64,000 bases of DNA from Myroides sp. NP-2 (GCF_014145665.1 NZ_JACHTD010000003.1:218029-282028); one strand, 5' to 3'. Positions 6,442-14,528 are shown, counted from the stretch's first letter. Numbers and translations: made by a program. Notes: generated by a model from the sequence alone, not told the origin.

Positions 6442-7881
6442 ATGCACGAATACAAAGACATGACAGCGCAATCTGCTTGGAATGCTTGTCTTGAATTCAT
6501 AAAGGACAACATAGGCGAACAAGCATTCAAGACTTGGTTCATGCCTATTAAAGCCATTGAATTAACTGAAGACAAGTTATATATACAAGTGCCTAGTAAA
6601 TTCTTCTACGAATGGCTAGAAGAGCACTATGTAAGCATATTGAAGGTTGCATTGACAAAAGTGTTAGGTGGCAATGCAAAGTTACTATATAAAATACAGA
6701 TGGAAAATGTATCGGGCAACAAGCAGCCCTATACAGAACAGTTACCTAGTTCGCAACGAGGTCCTGTGAAACCACAAGAATTGGATGTTCCTGTTCAGAA
6801 CAAAAACCCTGAACTAAAAAATCCATTCATCATTCCTGGTATTCGAAATGTAAAGATTGAATCCCAATTAAATTCAAACTATTCATTTGATAACTTCCTA
6901 GAAGGAGATGCAAACCGCTTAGCGCGTTCTGCGGGAATGGCTGTATCTAAAAAACCAGGAGGTACTTCCTTCAACCCTTTGTTGATTTTTGGTGGCGTTG
7001 GATTAGGTAAAACACACTTAGCTCATGCCATTGGTGTAGAAATTAAAGAATATTTCCCTGATAAAACTGTTTTATATATTTCAGCAGAAGTATTCACCCA
7101 ACAATACGTAGACTCAGTACGTAAACAAACGAGAAATGACTTTATCTATTTTTATCAATTAATTGATGTATTAATTGTCGATGATATTCAATTCTTGTCC
7201 GGTAAGTCTGGAACACAAGATGTGTTTTTCCACATTTTCAACCACTTACATCAAAATGGAAAACAAGTAATTCTAACTTCAGATAAGGCTCCTGTAGACA
7301 TGCAAGATATCGAGCAACGCTTGTTATCTCGTTTCAAATGGGGCTTGTCAGCAGAGATTCAAACACCAGATTTTGAAACTCGCGTGAAGATTGTTAAACA
7401 TATTTTATACCGTGATGGGGTAACAATGCCTGAAAACATCATCGAGTATATGGCTAAAAACGTATCGACCAACGTGCGTGAATTAGAAGGGGCTATTATT
7501 TCGTTAATCGCACAGTCTTCGTTCAACAAACAAGAGGTAACGATTGATTTAGCTCGTCAAGTGATTGAGAAATTCATCAAGCATACGCAGAAAGAAATTT
7601 CCATTGACTACATCCAAAAAGTGGTATCTGATTACTTCGAAATGGATATAGAAACACTGAAATCCAAAACGAGAAAGCGCAATATTGTACAAGCCAGACA
7701 ATTAGCTATGTTCTTTGCTAAGAAATACACCAAAGCATCCTTGGCCAACATTGGTTCACAAATTGGAAAACGCGATCACGCTACTGTATTACACGCTTGC
7801 AAAACTGTCGATAACTTATTGGAAACAGACAAAGAATTCAAGAAGTTTCACGATGAAATTAACCAAAAGTTCAATATGTAA
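6442..7881 (+). CDS. dnaA: Chromosomal replication initiator DnaA
   Basis: 479 aa. Domain I is at 1-90 (SAWNACLEFIKDNIGEQAFKTWF). A variable linker follows, then the AAA+ domain with Walker A GGVGLGKT at 184-191 and Walker B LIVDD near 244-248, a sensor region LTSDKAP, and the C-terminal DNA-binding domain with the DnaA signature KRDHATVLHACKTV. It binds DnaA boxes and opens the origin. The first ATG is used; an ATG six codons on (6460) is also possible and would remove MHEYKD. No Shine-Dalgarno is seen, as usual in this phylum. The next gene overlaps by 1 nt (TAATG). Confidence 0.98.
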   Translation: MHEYKDMTAQSAWNACLEFIKDNIGEQAFKTWFMPIKAIELTEDKLYIQVPSKFFYEWLEEHYVSILKVALTKVLGGNAKLLYKIQMENVSGNKQPYTEQLPSSQRGPVKPQELDVPVQNKNPELKNPFIIPGIRNVKIESQLNSNYSFDNFLEGDANRLARSAGMAVSKKPGGTSFNPLLIFGGVGLGKTHLAHAIGVEIKEYFPDKTVLYISAEVFTQQYVDSVRKQTRNDFIYFYQLIDVLIVDDIQFLSGKSGTQDVFFHIFNHLHQNGKQVILTSDKAPVDMQDIEQRLLSRFKWGLSAEIQTPDFETRVKIVKHILYRDGVTMPENIIEYMAKNVSTNVRELEGAIISLIAQSSFNKQEVTIDLARQVIEKFIKHTQKEISIDYIQKVVSDYFEMDIETLKSKTRKRNIVQARQLAMFFAKKYTKASLANIGSQIGKRDHATVLHACKTVDNLLETDKEFKKFHDEINQKFNM

Positions 7882-8339
7882 TGAAAGCAAAAGTACTGAT
7901 GGTATGTTTAGGCAATATTTGTAGGTCTCCTTTAGCAGAAGGAATTTTACAAGCTAAACTTCCTCAAGAACACTTTTTAGTTGATTCTGCCGGAACGGGC
8001 AATTGGCATGTAGGTGAGTTACCTGATCCACGCTCAATTGAAGTGGCGAAAAAATACGGAATTGATTTGACCACACAGCGTGCAAGACAGTTTAAAAAGA
8101 GTGATTTCAGTACCTTTGACTACATTTTCGTCATGGATCAATCGAATTACAACAACGTAATCCAACTAACAGAAAATCAAGAAGAAAAAAATAAGGTCCG
8201 CCTACTTTTAGACGTACTTGATGAAACGAAAAAAGCGGAAGTTCCAGATCCGTATTACGGAGGTCCCGATGGATTTGAACACGTTTTTCAACTGATTGAT
8301 GAGGCTTGTAACCTGATCGCTAAAAATTTAAAATCTTAG
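7881..8339 (+). CDS. Low-molecular-weight protein-tyrosine phosphatase
   Basis: 152 aa. The P-loop CLGNICRS has nucleophile Cys9 and Arg15 near the N-terminus, and the general acid Asp123 lies in VPDPYYGG. This is the full catalytic set of the LMW-PTP family and the protein has the usual length. It dephosphorylates phosphotyrosine or small aryl phosphates in the cytoplasm. It starts on the last base of the dnaA stop, so translation is coupled, and it ends before a strong terminator, making a dnaA-ptp operon. Confidence 0.93.
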   Translation: MKAKVLMVCLGNICRSPLAEGILQAKLPQEHFLVDSAGTGNWHVGELPDPRSIEVAKKYGIDLTTQRARQFKKSDFSTFDYIFVMDQSNYNNVIQLTENQEEKNKVRLLLDVLDETKKAEVPDPYYGGPDGFEHVFQLIDEACNLIAKNLKS

Positions 8340-8358
8340 TTATTTATAACCTATAAAC

Positions 8359-8393
8359 AAGGAAGAAATTGCATTTCTTCCTTTTGTTTTTTA
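8359..8393 (+). terminator. Terminator of the dnaA-phosphatase operon
   Basis: An 11-bp perfect stem AAGGAAGAAAT (8359-8369) / ATTTCTTCCTT (8373-8383) with a TGC loop is followed by TTGTTTTTT. Confidence 0.88.
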
Positions 8394-8415
8394 TAGGCGG
8401 ATTGACTTACCTTTG
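8383..8415 (+). promoter_or_regulatory. Promoter of the RsmI-like gene
   Basis: TTTG at 8383-8386, 21 nt, then TACCTTTG at 8408-8415, fitting the Bacteroidetes consensus. The -7 box overlaps the possible upstream TTG start at 8413, so translation must begin at the ATG at 8443. Confidence 0.7.
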
Positions 8416-8442
8416 CAAATAAAAATAACAGTTCCTCAAATT

Positions 8443-9165
8443 ATGGATAAAGCTACTCACACGGGAACCTTGTATATGATTCCTACCACATTAGGAGACA
8501 ACGAACCTATGCAAGTACTTCCTCAAGCTGTAAAAGACACGATCGATCGATTGTCTATTTTCATTGTAGAAAACGAAAAAACGGTTCGCAAATTTATCAA
8601 GCGAATTGCTCCAGATAAAAAACAGTCGGAATTAATCTTATTCCCCCTAAACAAACACACTGATCCTTCAACCTTTAAGCAATATATACAACCGCTACTA
8701 GAAGGCAAAGACGTCGGTGTAATCAGCGAGGCAGGGTGTCCTGGGATTGCTGATCCAGGTGCAGCCATTGTTGAACTCGCCCACAAACAAAATATTCGCG
8801 TATTGCCTTTGGTAGGTCCATCTTCTATCCTACTCGCCCTAATGGCTTCGGGAATGAATGGCCAAAGTTTTGCTTTTAACGGTTATTTACCCATCGATAA
8901 AAACGAAAAGAAAAGCGAACTAAAAACCTTTGAACGCCTGTCGTTTGAGAAAAGTCAATCCCAAATTTTTATTGAAACGCCTTATAGAAACAATCAATTA
9001 CTACAAGATTTAGTCCAAGTCCTTCACCCTAATACGCTGTTGTGTATCGCTTGTGATATCACCTTAGAAAGTGAATTCATCCAAACAAAACCCATATCCG
9101 CTTGGAAACGAACAACGATTGATTTACATAAAAGACCTTGTATTTTTATTCTACACAAGAATTGA
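8443..9165 (+). CDS. SAM-dependent methyltransferase, RsmI/tetrapyrrole-methylase family
   Basis: 240 aa from ATG 8443 (MDKATHTGTLYMIPTTLGD). The promoter placement rules out the 10-codon upstream extension. Family motifs are YMIPTTLGD at the N-terminus, the loop EAGCPGIADPGAAIV (RsmI: DAGTPGISDPG), the VGPSS motif and FNGYLP. RsmI 2'-O-methylates C1402 of 16S rRNA. This flavobacterial branch is shorter and diverged from E. coli RsmI (about 286 aa), so the exact target is uncertain. It is transcribed alone and ends before a bidirectional terminator. Confidence 0.85.
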   Translation: MDKATHTGTLYMIPTTLGDNEPMQVLPQAVKDTIDRLSIFIVENEKTVRKFIKRIAPDKKQSELILFPLNKHTDPSTFKQYIQPLLEGKDVGVISEAGCPGIADPGAAIVELAHKQNIRVLPLVGPSSILLALMASGMNGQSFAFNGYLPIDKNEKKSELKTFERLSFEKSQSQIFIETPYRNNQLLQDLVQVLHPNTLLCIACDITLESEFIQTKPISAWKRTTIDLHKRPCIFILHKN

Positions 9166-9275
9166 TGAAAAATGAGATACCGAAACGCAGCGTAAGTTCA
9201 TCAAATACTAAATATAAAATCAGTGAGATAAACGGGAGAAGGAGTGAATTTTAGATTATACTAGATTAGACATAT

Positions 9276-9316
9276 AAAAAAGGGATGAGTTTATATAAAA
9301 ACTCATCCCTTTTTTA
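9276..9316. terminator. Bidirectional terminator
   Basis: AGGGATGAGTTT (9281-9292) pairs perfectly with AAACTCATCCCT (9299-9310), flanked by A- and T-runs on the two sides. It serves the convergent genes ending at 9165 (+) and 9359 (-). Confidence 0.9.
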
Positions 9317-9358
9317 TTGAAGAAGAACTGCAAGTCAAATTGAAAATTCACTCCATTC

Positions 9359-10033
9359 TTATTTTTTCACCTTAATTGTACAACCAATAGCTACAGTTGT
9401 CGTTTGTTCGATCGCTTTTCCCGCGAGTAAGGCATCGACTGCATTCTCTACGTATTTTTCAGACACCTGGCTTTCATCCTCATAGTTATCATCAATAGCC
9501 CCGATGTATTTTACGATATACTTTGCTGCTTCTTTTTGTAAAACAAAGACATGAGGGGTTTTAGTAGCCCCATATTGCGGATAAATTTTTTGTCTCTCAT
9601 CTAGCAGATAGGGAAAAGTAAAACCTCTTTCCTTTGCTCTTACCTTCATTAATTCAAGTCCATCTTCTGGTTGCACAACAGGATCGTTAGGGTTAATTGC
9701 AATTACAGGATACCCCAATGCTTTGTATTTCGTATCTAATGCGATAATGCGCTTTTCATACGCTTGAGCATAGGGACAGTGGTTACAAGTAAAAATAACG
9801 ATAAAACCTTTGGCTTCTTTAAAATCTGCCAGGCTGTGTTTTTTATCATCCGTTCCCAAGAGACTAAAATCTGTTGCGGCATCGCCTATCTTATAGCCCA
9901 AAACGCCTTTAAAGTCATTTACAGGCTCTATCACTTCTTCCGTAGGAGCAATTACCCCTGCGTCTTTTACTTCTTTCTTGCACCCAATAAACGCAAGACT
10001 ACAGCATACTGCTAAAACTAAATTTCTCCACAT
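9359..10033 (-). CDS. Thioredoxin-fold lipoprotein (AhpC/TSA-like)
   Basis: 224 aa. The lipoprotein signal is MWRNLVLAVCCSLAFIGC with acceptor Cys18. A redoxin domain follows: DAATDFSLLGTDDKKHSLADF, then a CxxC motif TCNHCPYAQA (Cys83, Cys86), then VIAINPNDP and a cis-Pro-like TPHVFVL. It probably acts in periplasmic thiol-disulfide exchange or peroxide handling; a bound partner is not evident. It starts 10 nt after a TlpA-like lipoprotein gene, so the two are likely one unit with related roles. Confidence 0.85.
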   Translation of the reverse strand: MWRNLVLAVCCSLAFIGCKKEVKDAGVIAPTEEVIEPVNDFKGVLGYKIGDAATDFSLLGTDDKKHSLADFKEAKGFIVIFTCNHCPYAQAYEKRIIALDTKYKALGYPVIAINPNDPVVQPEDGLELMKVRAKERGFTFPYLLDERQKIYPQYGATKTPHVFVLQKEAAKYIVKYIGAIDDNYEDESQVSEKYVENAVDALLAGKAIEQTTTVAIGCTIKVKK

Positions 10034-10043
10034 ATATTTCTTA

Positions 10044-10556
10044 TTAAATTAATTTCTTCAACGCTTCGTAGGACAAAACTCCCTCGTGAAAATAAATTTG
10101 TTTGCCATTTTTATAAACTGCTGTAGCAGGTATTGCTCCGCTCCAATTCTTATGTACAAGGGGAATCCATTCATTCATCCGCTTTACATCAGCTAACAAC
10201 ACCACGGGAGGTGTGAGTTGATGCTCCTTGATAAAGGGCTGTACTTTGGTTTCAAAATCACCAGAACGATCCAAGCTTACCAATACAAGTTCCATTTTTA
10301 CCTTGTCTTTATAATCCTGATAAAACTGAACAAAATCAGGTAGTTCTTGTACACAAGGCACACACCAAGTCGCCCAAAAATTAACGATATAAATCTTGTC
10401 GTCTTCTTGATTTACCGCTTCTAAAAGTACAGTGTAATCCTTAATTATACCTGTTAAGGCAAAAGGCTTGCCTTGCGTTGCTTCCTTTTTGCAACTACTT
10501 GTTAATAAAATAAGTAGGGCTATTAAAAAATATCGACTCATAGTATATTTCATCAA
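10044..10556 (-). CDS. TlpA-like disulfide reductase lipoprotein
   Basis: 170 aa. The signal MSRYFLIALLILLTSSC carries a lipobox Cys. The thioredoxin active site is NFWATWCVPCVQE (Cys65, Cys68 in the long form), with AIPATAVY providing the cis-Pro. TlpA/ResA-type proteins keep cytochrome c or other envelope thiols reduced. Two starts are possible, 10556 and 10541. A -7-like TATATTTG lies so close to the first ATG that the second gives a more natural leader. Co-transcribed with the redoxin lipoprotein downstream. Confidence 0.87.
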   Translation of the reverse strand: MMKYTMSRYFLIALLILLTSSCKKEATQGKPFALTGIIKDYTVLLEAVNQEDDKIYIVNFWATWCVPCVQELPDFVQFYQDYKDKVKMELVLVSLDRSGDFETKVQPFIKEHQLTPPVVLLADVKRMNEWIPLVHKNWSGAIPATAVYKNGKQIYFHEGVLSYEALKKLI

Positions 10557-10610
10557 GGTGTTCTACAAATATAATTTTTTTAGTCAAAAAAAACATCCCT
10601 ATACCCAAAC

Positions 10611-10642
10611 AAAAATAGCGAAGCATATGCTTCGCTATTTTT
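10611..10642. terminator. Bidirectional terminator
   Basis: A perfect 32-nt palindrome with stem AATAGCGAAGCAT and flanking A/T runs. It lies just past the stop of the 10657 gene and upstream of the TlpA promoter. Confidence 0.88.
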
Positions 10643-10656
10643 GTTTTCTATTTGTT

Positions 10657-10977
10657 TTACTTTTCTACTTTTTCTTTGGGATAAATAAATCCTAATCCCA
10701 TACGCGTCAACATTTTTTTGACAAAATTCCAAAAGAACTCCCGTTGACCAAATAAAGTCCCGATACAAATCAGGATGACCTTATACATGGGAAAAATAAT
10801 TAAAACATACAACACCCAATACAACAAAGGATGTGTCAATCCTCTTTCTATGCCTAAATAAGTCAAAATAGGTTTCGAAATAAACGCAGCAGTTGAACCT
10901 GTAATTGCAAATACCACTAATATAATTCCCACTTGGAAATTAGAAGTAAGTCCCCAACGTTGCTTTAACTTTTCCAT
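10657..10977 (-). CDS. DUF6787-type small membrane protein
   Basis: 106 aa. The opening MEKLKQRWGLTSNFQVGIILVVFAITGSTAA is typical of a conserved flavobacterial family now called DUF6787, sometimes mislabelled diacylglyceryl transferase. There are two membrane segments (about 14-35 and 50-72) with a charged C-terminal end. No catalytic residues are evident and function is unknown. It is transcribed alone, with its own terminator. Confidence 0.75.
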   Translation of the reverse strand: MEKLKQRWGLTSNFQVGIILVVFAITGSTAAFISKPILTYLGIERGLTHPLLYWVLYVLIIFPMYKVILICIGTLFGQREFFWNFVKKMLTRMGLGFIYPKEKVEK

Positions 10978-11047
10978 TTATTTATTTTAATTCTAAACAA
11001 AAGTAGTTCTTTTTAGAGTAGTAAAAAACTAATTTTTCTTAAAATAT

Positions 11048-11073
11048 AAAAGCCATTCGTCCGAATGGCTTTT
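11048..11073. terminator. Bidirectional terminator
   Basis: AAAAGCCATTCG (11048-11059) / CGAATGGCTTTT (11062-11073), a 12-bp perfect stem. It ends the threonine aldolase transcript on the minus strand. Confidence 0.85.
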
Positions 11074-11080
11074 ACTTATA

Positions 11081-12106
11081 TTAGAGTTCGATTTGATTCA
11101 TGGTTTCTAAGACATATTCATGCATGACTTCGCGATAATCCAAATGGGTAACGATGCGCAACCATCCTTTTCCTATTTCGCTAATGAGAATATTTTTTTG
11201 CTTGAGTTTGTCCAAAAAAGGTTTAATTTTTGCATCGTCTTCTAAACGAAAAACTAAAATATTTGTTTGCACAGGCAGAACTTCCTTCACCCATGTTTTT
11301 TTGTTGAGCAACATTTCAATTTGCTTGGCTCTATAGTGATCGCGTTGTAGGCGGCTCACGTTGTTTTTTAGGGCATACAAAGCTGCTGCAGTTAGATATC
11401 CCGTTTGTCTCATTCCACCTCCCATAGTTTTACGAAGGCGGATTGCACGCTGGATCAACTCCTTAGATCCCAACAAAACAGATCCTATTGGTGCACCTAA
11501 ACTTTTGGAGAAACACACCGAAATCGTGTCAAATAAAGCGCCAAACTGCGTGGGATGCTGTGATTTTGCCACTAAGGCATTCCACAGTCGCGCACCATCT
11601 AAGTGCATTTTTATTCCATAAGCATCACATACTTCTTTGATACGCTCAATTTCACTCAGCTCATAACAAGCCCCTCCACCCATATTAGTCGTATTTTCTA
11701 AACACACCAACTTGGTAAGTGGCAAATGGATATTCGCAGGATCTGTATAGTGATATAGGACGTCTTCTGCTGTAATTCGCCCGCGATCTCCATCCACTAA
11801 AGCTGAACTTACGCCGTGATGAACCGCAGCTCCCCCTCCTTCGAATTGATAAATATGCGAACTTCTATCGCAAATTAATTGATCTCCCGGTTGAGTATGT
11901 AATTTGATCGCAACTTGATTAGCCATAGTTCCCGAGGGAAAAAACAAGGCAGCTTCCATTCCAAACAGCTCTGCAACAGCCGCCTCTAACTCATTGGTAC
12001 TTCCATCTTGTTTGTAAACATCGTCCCCTACTCTCGCTTTCAACATATAGTTCAACATTTCTGGCGTAGGTTTTGTAATTGTATCGCTAATTAAATTAAT
12101 TTCCAT
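11081..12106 (-). CDS. ltaE: Low-specificity L-threonine aldolase
   Basis: 341 aa from the ATG at 12104-12106. The longer upstream frame crosses the divergent prfB gene and is not real. PLP fold-type I motifs: LISDTITKPTPEML at the start, FPSGTMANQVA, HLDGARLWNA, and the PLP lysine K201 in CFSKSLGAPIGS. It cleaves threonine or allo-threonine to glycine and acetaldehyde in the cytoplasm. It is divergent from prfB with only 46 nt between the two starts, so the promoters overlap. Confidence 0.93.
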   Translation of the reverse strand: MEINLISDTITKPTPEMLNYMLKARVGDDVYKQDGSTNELEAAVAELFGMEAALFFPSGTMANQVAIKLHTQPGDQLICDRSSHIYQFEGGGAAVHHGVSSALVDGDRGRITAEDVLYHYTDPANIHLPLTKLVCLENTTNMGGGACYELSEIERIKEVCDAYGIKMHLDGARLWNALVAKSQHPTQFGALFDTISVCFSKSLGAPIGSVLLGSKELIQRAIRLRKTMGGGMRQTGYLTAAALYALKNNVSRLQRDHYRAKQIEMLLNKKTWVKEVLPVQTNILVFRLEDDAKIKPFLDKLKQKNILISEIGKGWLRIVTHLDYREVMHEYVLETMNQIEL

Positions 12107-12123
12107 AAATCCGCAGGAATAAG

Positions 12124-12131
12124 TATTTTTG
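12124..12131 (+). promoter_or_regulatory. Putative -7 box of prfB
   Basis: TATTTTTG fits TAnnTTTG and would start transcription about 15 nt before the prfB ATG. No convincing -33 element is seen. Confidence 0.45.
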
Positions 12132-12152
12132 CTTGTAAAAGTATTAAAAATT

Positions 12153-13248
12153 ATGGTAACCACAGAACAACAGAAGGACATTATTGATCGCCTTGGTGCG
12201 TTAAGGAGGTATCTTTGACGTCGATAAGAAGTTAATTGAAATTGCAAACGAAGAAGAAAAAACGTTTGCCCCTGACTTTTGGAACAATTCAAAAGAAGCT
12301 GAAATCATTGTCAAAAATCTAAAATCCAAGAAAAAGTGGATTGAAGACTATGAACAAGCAAAAAATCATTTAGAAGAATTTCAAGTGTTGGTTGAATTTT
12401 ACAACGCCAAAGAAGTATCGGAGGAGGAAGTAGTAGATCAATACAAGAAAACCCTGGAGCTCATCGAGAATTTAGAGTTCAAGAATATGTTATCAGACGA
12501 AGGAGATAACATGAGTGCGGTCTTGCAAATTACCGCAGGTGCAGGTGGAACAGAAAGTTGTGATTGGGCTTCTATGTTGATGCGCATGTACATCATGTGG
12601 TCTGAAAACAGTGGATACAAAGTAAAAGAACTCAACTATCAAGCGGGAGAAGTTGCGGGGGTAAAAACCGTAACCTTGGAGATTGAAGGTGAATTTGCTT
12701 TTGGTTATTTAAAAGGAGAAAATGGCGTGCACCGTCTGGTTCGTATCTCCCCTTTTGACAGCAATGCCAAACGACATACCTCTTTTGCTTCGGTTTATGT
12801 CTATCCCCTTGCGGATGATACCATCGAAATCGAAATCAGTCCCTCAGATATTTCTTGGGAGACGATGCGTTCTAGTGGTGCCGGTGGACAAAATGTAAAC
12901 AAAGTAGAAACAGCGGTTCGCTTGAGACACCATCCTACGGGAATTATTATTGAAAACTCAGAAACCCGTTCTCAATTAGACAACAAAATCAAAGCCATGC
13001 AGCTCTTAAAATCTCAACTTTACGAAATTGAGTTGAAGAAAAAACAAGCCATGCGCGATGAAATTGAAGCCAATAAGAAAAAAATTGAATGGGGCTCACA
13101 GATCCGAAATTATGTGATGCATCCTTATAAATTAGTCAAAGACGTTCGAACAGGTCAAGAAACAACAGATGTTGATTCAGTTATGGATGGCGAAATCGAC
13201 GCTTTCTTAAAAGCCTATTTAATGATGATGGGCCAACAAGAGGAATAA
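12153..13248 (+). CDS. prfB: Peptide chain release factor 2, with programmed +1 frameshift
   Basis: The coding region is 12153-12215 joined to 12217-13248, giving 364 aa. The first 21 codons end in ...ALRRYL and meet a TGA at 12216; reading shifts +1 at CTTTGAC to give ...[19 protein letters not shown]. The body has the RF2 stop-recognition motif SPF ([11 protein letters not shown]) and the GGQ loop [19 protein letters not shown]2 ends translation at UGA and UAA. The frame starting at the later ATG (12385) lacks the essential N-terminal domain and is not the true product. RF2 feeds back on itself: low RF2 slows reading of the TGA and favours the shift. Confidence 0.97.
12204..12219 (+). promoter_or_regulatory. 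prfB frameshift site
   Basis: AGGAGG (12204-12209), TAT, CTT, TGA, C. This is the internal Shine-Dalgarno-like stimulator, the slippery CTT and the weak TGAC stop known from bacterial prfB. Here the stimulator is AGGAGG rather than the AGGGGG of E. coli. Confidence 0.95.
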
Positions 13249-13281
13249 TACCGTTGACAGTTTACGGTAAATAAAATGCAT

Positions 13282-13320
13282 AAAAAAACAAGCTTGGGTA
13301 AAACTCAAGCTTGTTTTTTT
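13282..13320 (+). terminator. prfB terminator
   Basis: A stem of A-run plus CAAGCTTG pairs with CAAGCTTG plus a T-run (13282-13296 with 13306-13320). It is the first strong hairpin after prfB. Confidence 0.88.
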
Positions 13321-13356
13321 ATTGCTATTGGACTTTAGGTATTGGGCTGTGGATAT

Positions 13357-13384
13357 TTGGATTTTGCTGTTTGGATTTTGCTGT
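13357..13384. repeat. 14-bp tandem repeat, two copies
   Basis: TTGGATTTTGCTGT occurs at 13357-13370 and 13371-13384. It is the first of four unrelated tandem repeats in this intergenic region. Confidence 0.9.
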
Positions 13385-13452
13385 TGGGCAAAGTTGTTCG
13401 TTAGAACGAATCATTTTCACATAAGGCAATCAAAAGACAAAGAGCAAAGCAC

Positions 13453-13485
13453 AAATCGTAACGAAGTGAAAATCGTAACGAAGTG
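13453..13485. repeat. 17-bp-period repeat, two copies
   Basis: AAATCGTAACGAAGTG occurs at 13453-13468 and 13470-13485. Confidence 0.9.
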
Positions 13486-13488
13486 TAG

Positions 13489-13614
13489 ATTCATCGAACA
13501 CCAAAACAATATATAATCTTGGTGAGATATATTCATCGAACACCAAAACAATATATAATCTTGGTGAGATATATTCATCGAACACCAAAACCAATATAAA
13601 CTAGGTGAGATAAA
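13489..13614. repeat. 42-bp tandem repeat, three copies
   Basis: Units lie at 13489-13530, 13531-13572 and 13573-13614. The first two are identical and the third has drifted in its second half. Each begins ATTCATCGAACACCAAAAC and ends near GGTGAGATA. There is no spacer, so this is not a CRISPR array. Confidence 0.95.
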
Positions 13615-13680
13615 CCGCGCAAAGTACAAAAAACAAACCGCACAAAGTACAAAAAACAAACCGCACAAAGCACAAAACTA
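13615..13680. repeat. 23-bp tandem repeat, three copies
   Basis: Units start CCGC(A/G)CAAAG(T/C)AC, at 13615-13637, 13638-13660 and 13661-13680 (last one short). The array runs right up to the stop codon of the S24 repressor gene at 13678. Confidence 0.93.
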
Positions 13681-14445
13681 ATTCATCTTCTTCACAACAT
13701 CTTTCAACATATGACGTATTTCCTGAAACATAGCTTTGGTATCAGCTTCCCCTAGGTCTTCGGGTTTAAATTCTTCCGTGGCAATGCTACACGCATACTC
13801 CCATATTTCGAGAATATCATACGCCTTGATGCGATAAGGTTCGTAAAATGTGTTGTCCGAATGCAATTCGTACGTATCTTCATCGATGCGATACACCCGT
13901 TTATACACCACGCCTTCATTTGCCGTCATAATGATATACGTTCGTCCGTTGCGGATGTACTCCAACTGTTCAATATAGCTCCCAATAATAAACGATCCTT
14001 CTTGATGCGGTGGCATAGAATCTCCTTCAATGGGGAATGCGCGATACTTGCCATCTCTTAAGAAAGGCAATGAAATTTGATCGAGGTTTTGAATAAATTC
14101 TGGATCAGCATAGCCCGATAAATAACCGGCTCTCGCCTTGTGTGGGATAATCTCAATAAAATTATTTCCATTGGGATCGACCATAATAGGCAATAGTATG
14201 CGATTATCTTCCAATTTCAATAAATCTTGCATGGGCACCTTTCTCAAATCTACCGAAATAAGTAAATCCACGCTCACGTGAAAATAACGCGAGATTTTCA
14301 ACAAAACTTCCAAAGGCGGTTCCGATGCCCCTTCTTCATATTTAGAATAACGAGCACGCGTAATGAGTAGTGAATCTGCGACTTTTTGCTGAGACAACTC
14401 CTTCTGTGCTCGCAAATACCTGATGTTATCTGATAAGTATGACAT
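13678..14445 (-). CDS. XRE/S24 self-cleaving repressor
   Basis: 255 aa. The N-terminal HTH (NIRYLRAQKELSQQKVADSL ... RYSKYEEG, residues 5-65) is followed by an S24 LexA/CI-type protease domain. The Ser/Lys dyad is Ser143 in FPIEGDSMPP and Lys182 in GVVYKRVY; the likely self-cleavage bond is Ala106-Gly107 in KARAGYLSGY. Such repressors bind operators as dimers and cleave themselves when stimulated by RecA filaments on damaged DNA. It is divergent from a Y-family polymerase and a DnaE-type polymerase, which it very probably represses, and has an inverted repeat across its own predicted start site, suggesting autoregulation. The RecA link is from family knowledge. Confidence 0.9.
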   Translation of the reverse strand: MSYLSDNIRYLRAQKELSQQKVADSLLITRARYSKYEEGASEPPLEVLLKISRYFHVSVDLLISVDLRKVPMQDLLKLEDNRILLPIMVDPNGNNFIEIIPHKARAGYLSGYADPEFIQNLDQISLPFLRDGKYRAFPIEGDSMPPHQEGSFIIGSYIEQLEYIRNGRTYIIMTANEGVVYKRVYRIDEDTYELHSDNTFYEPYRIKAYDILEIWEYACSIATEEFKPEDLGEADTKAMFQEIRHMLKDVVKKMN

Positions 14446-14446
14446 T

Positions 14447-14463
14447 TGCTATTATTTATAGCA
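14447..14463. promoter_or_regulatory. Candidate operator 1 (repressor gene side)
   Basis: TGCTAT, 5 nt, ATAGCA, an inverted repeat across the predicted transcription start (about 14458) of the S24 gene. It begins 2 nt upstream of that gene's ATG (14443-14445). Confidence 0.5.
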
Positions 14464-14464
14464 T

Positions 14465-14472
14465 CAAATATA
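14465..14472 (-). promoter_or_regulatory. -7 box of the S24 repressor gene
   Basis: On the minus strand TATATTTG (TAnnTTTG), placing the start at about 14458. A clear -33 box is not seen. Confidence 0.5.
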
Positions 14473-14495
14473 CTAATTATTGCTAACATACGTAG

Positions 14496-14503
14496 TAAGT
14501 TTG
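14496..14503 (+). promoter_or_regulatory. -7 box of the dinB-dnaE operon
   Basis: TAAGTTTG (TAnnTTTG), placing the start near 14510, inside the palindrome at 14503-14520. Confidence 0.5.
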
Positions 14504-14520
14504 TTTAAAATATTTTAAAC
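14503..14520. promoter_or_regulatory. Candidate operator 2 (polymerase side), 18-bp palindrome
   Basis: GTTTAAAATATTTTAAAC is a perfect palindrome over the predicted start of the polymerase operon, 8 nt before the dinB ATG. A repressor bound here would block the promoter. It differs in sequence from operator 1. Confidence 0.55.
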
Positions 14521-14528
14521 TCGAGCAG

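Noticed and set aside
12107..12292. N-terminal extension of the threonine aldolase frame
   Set aside because: It overlaps the start of prfB on the other strand and lacks family residues; the ATG at 12106 gives the normal N-terminus.
13489..13614. Possible CRISPR array
   Set aside because: The three 42-bp units are directly joined with no unique spacers, and no cas genes are present.
13417..13668. Minus-strand open frame of 83 codons over the tandem repeats
   Set aside because: It translates only the 42-bp and 23-bp repeats (repeated FWCSMN... units); the frame is open because 42 is divisible by three. No start context or homology.
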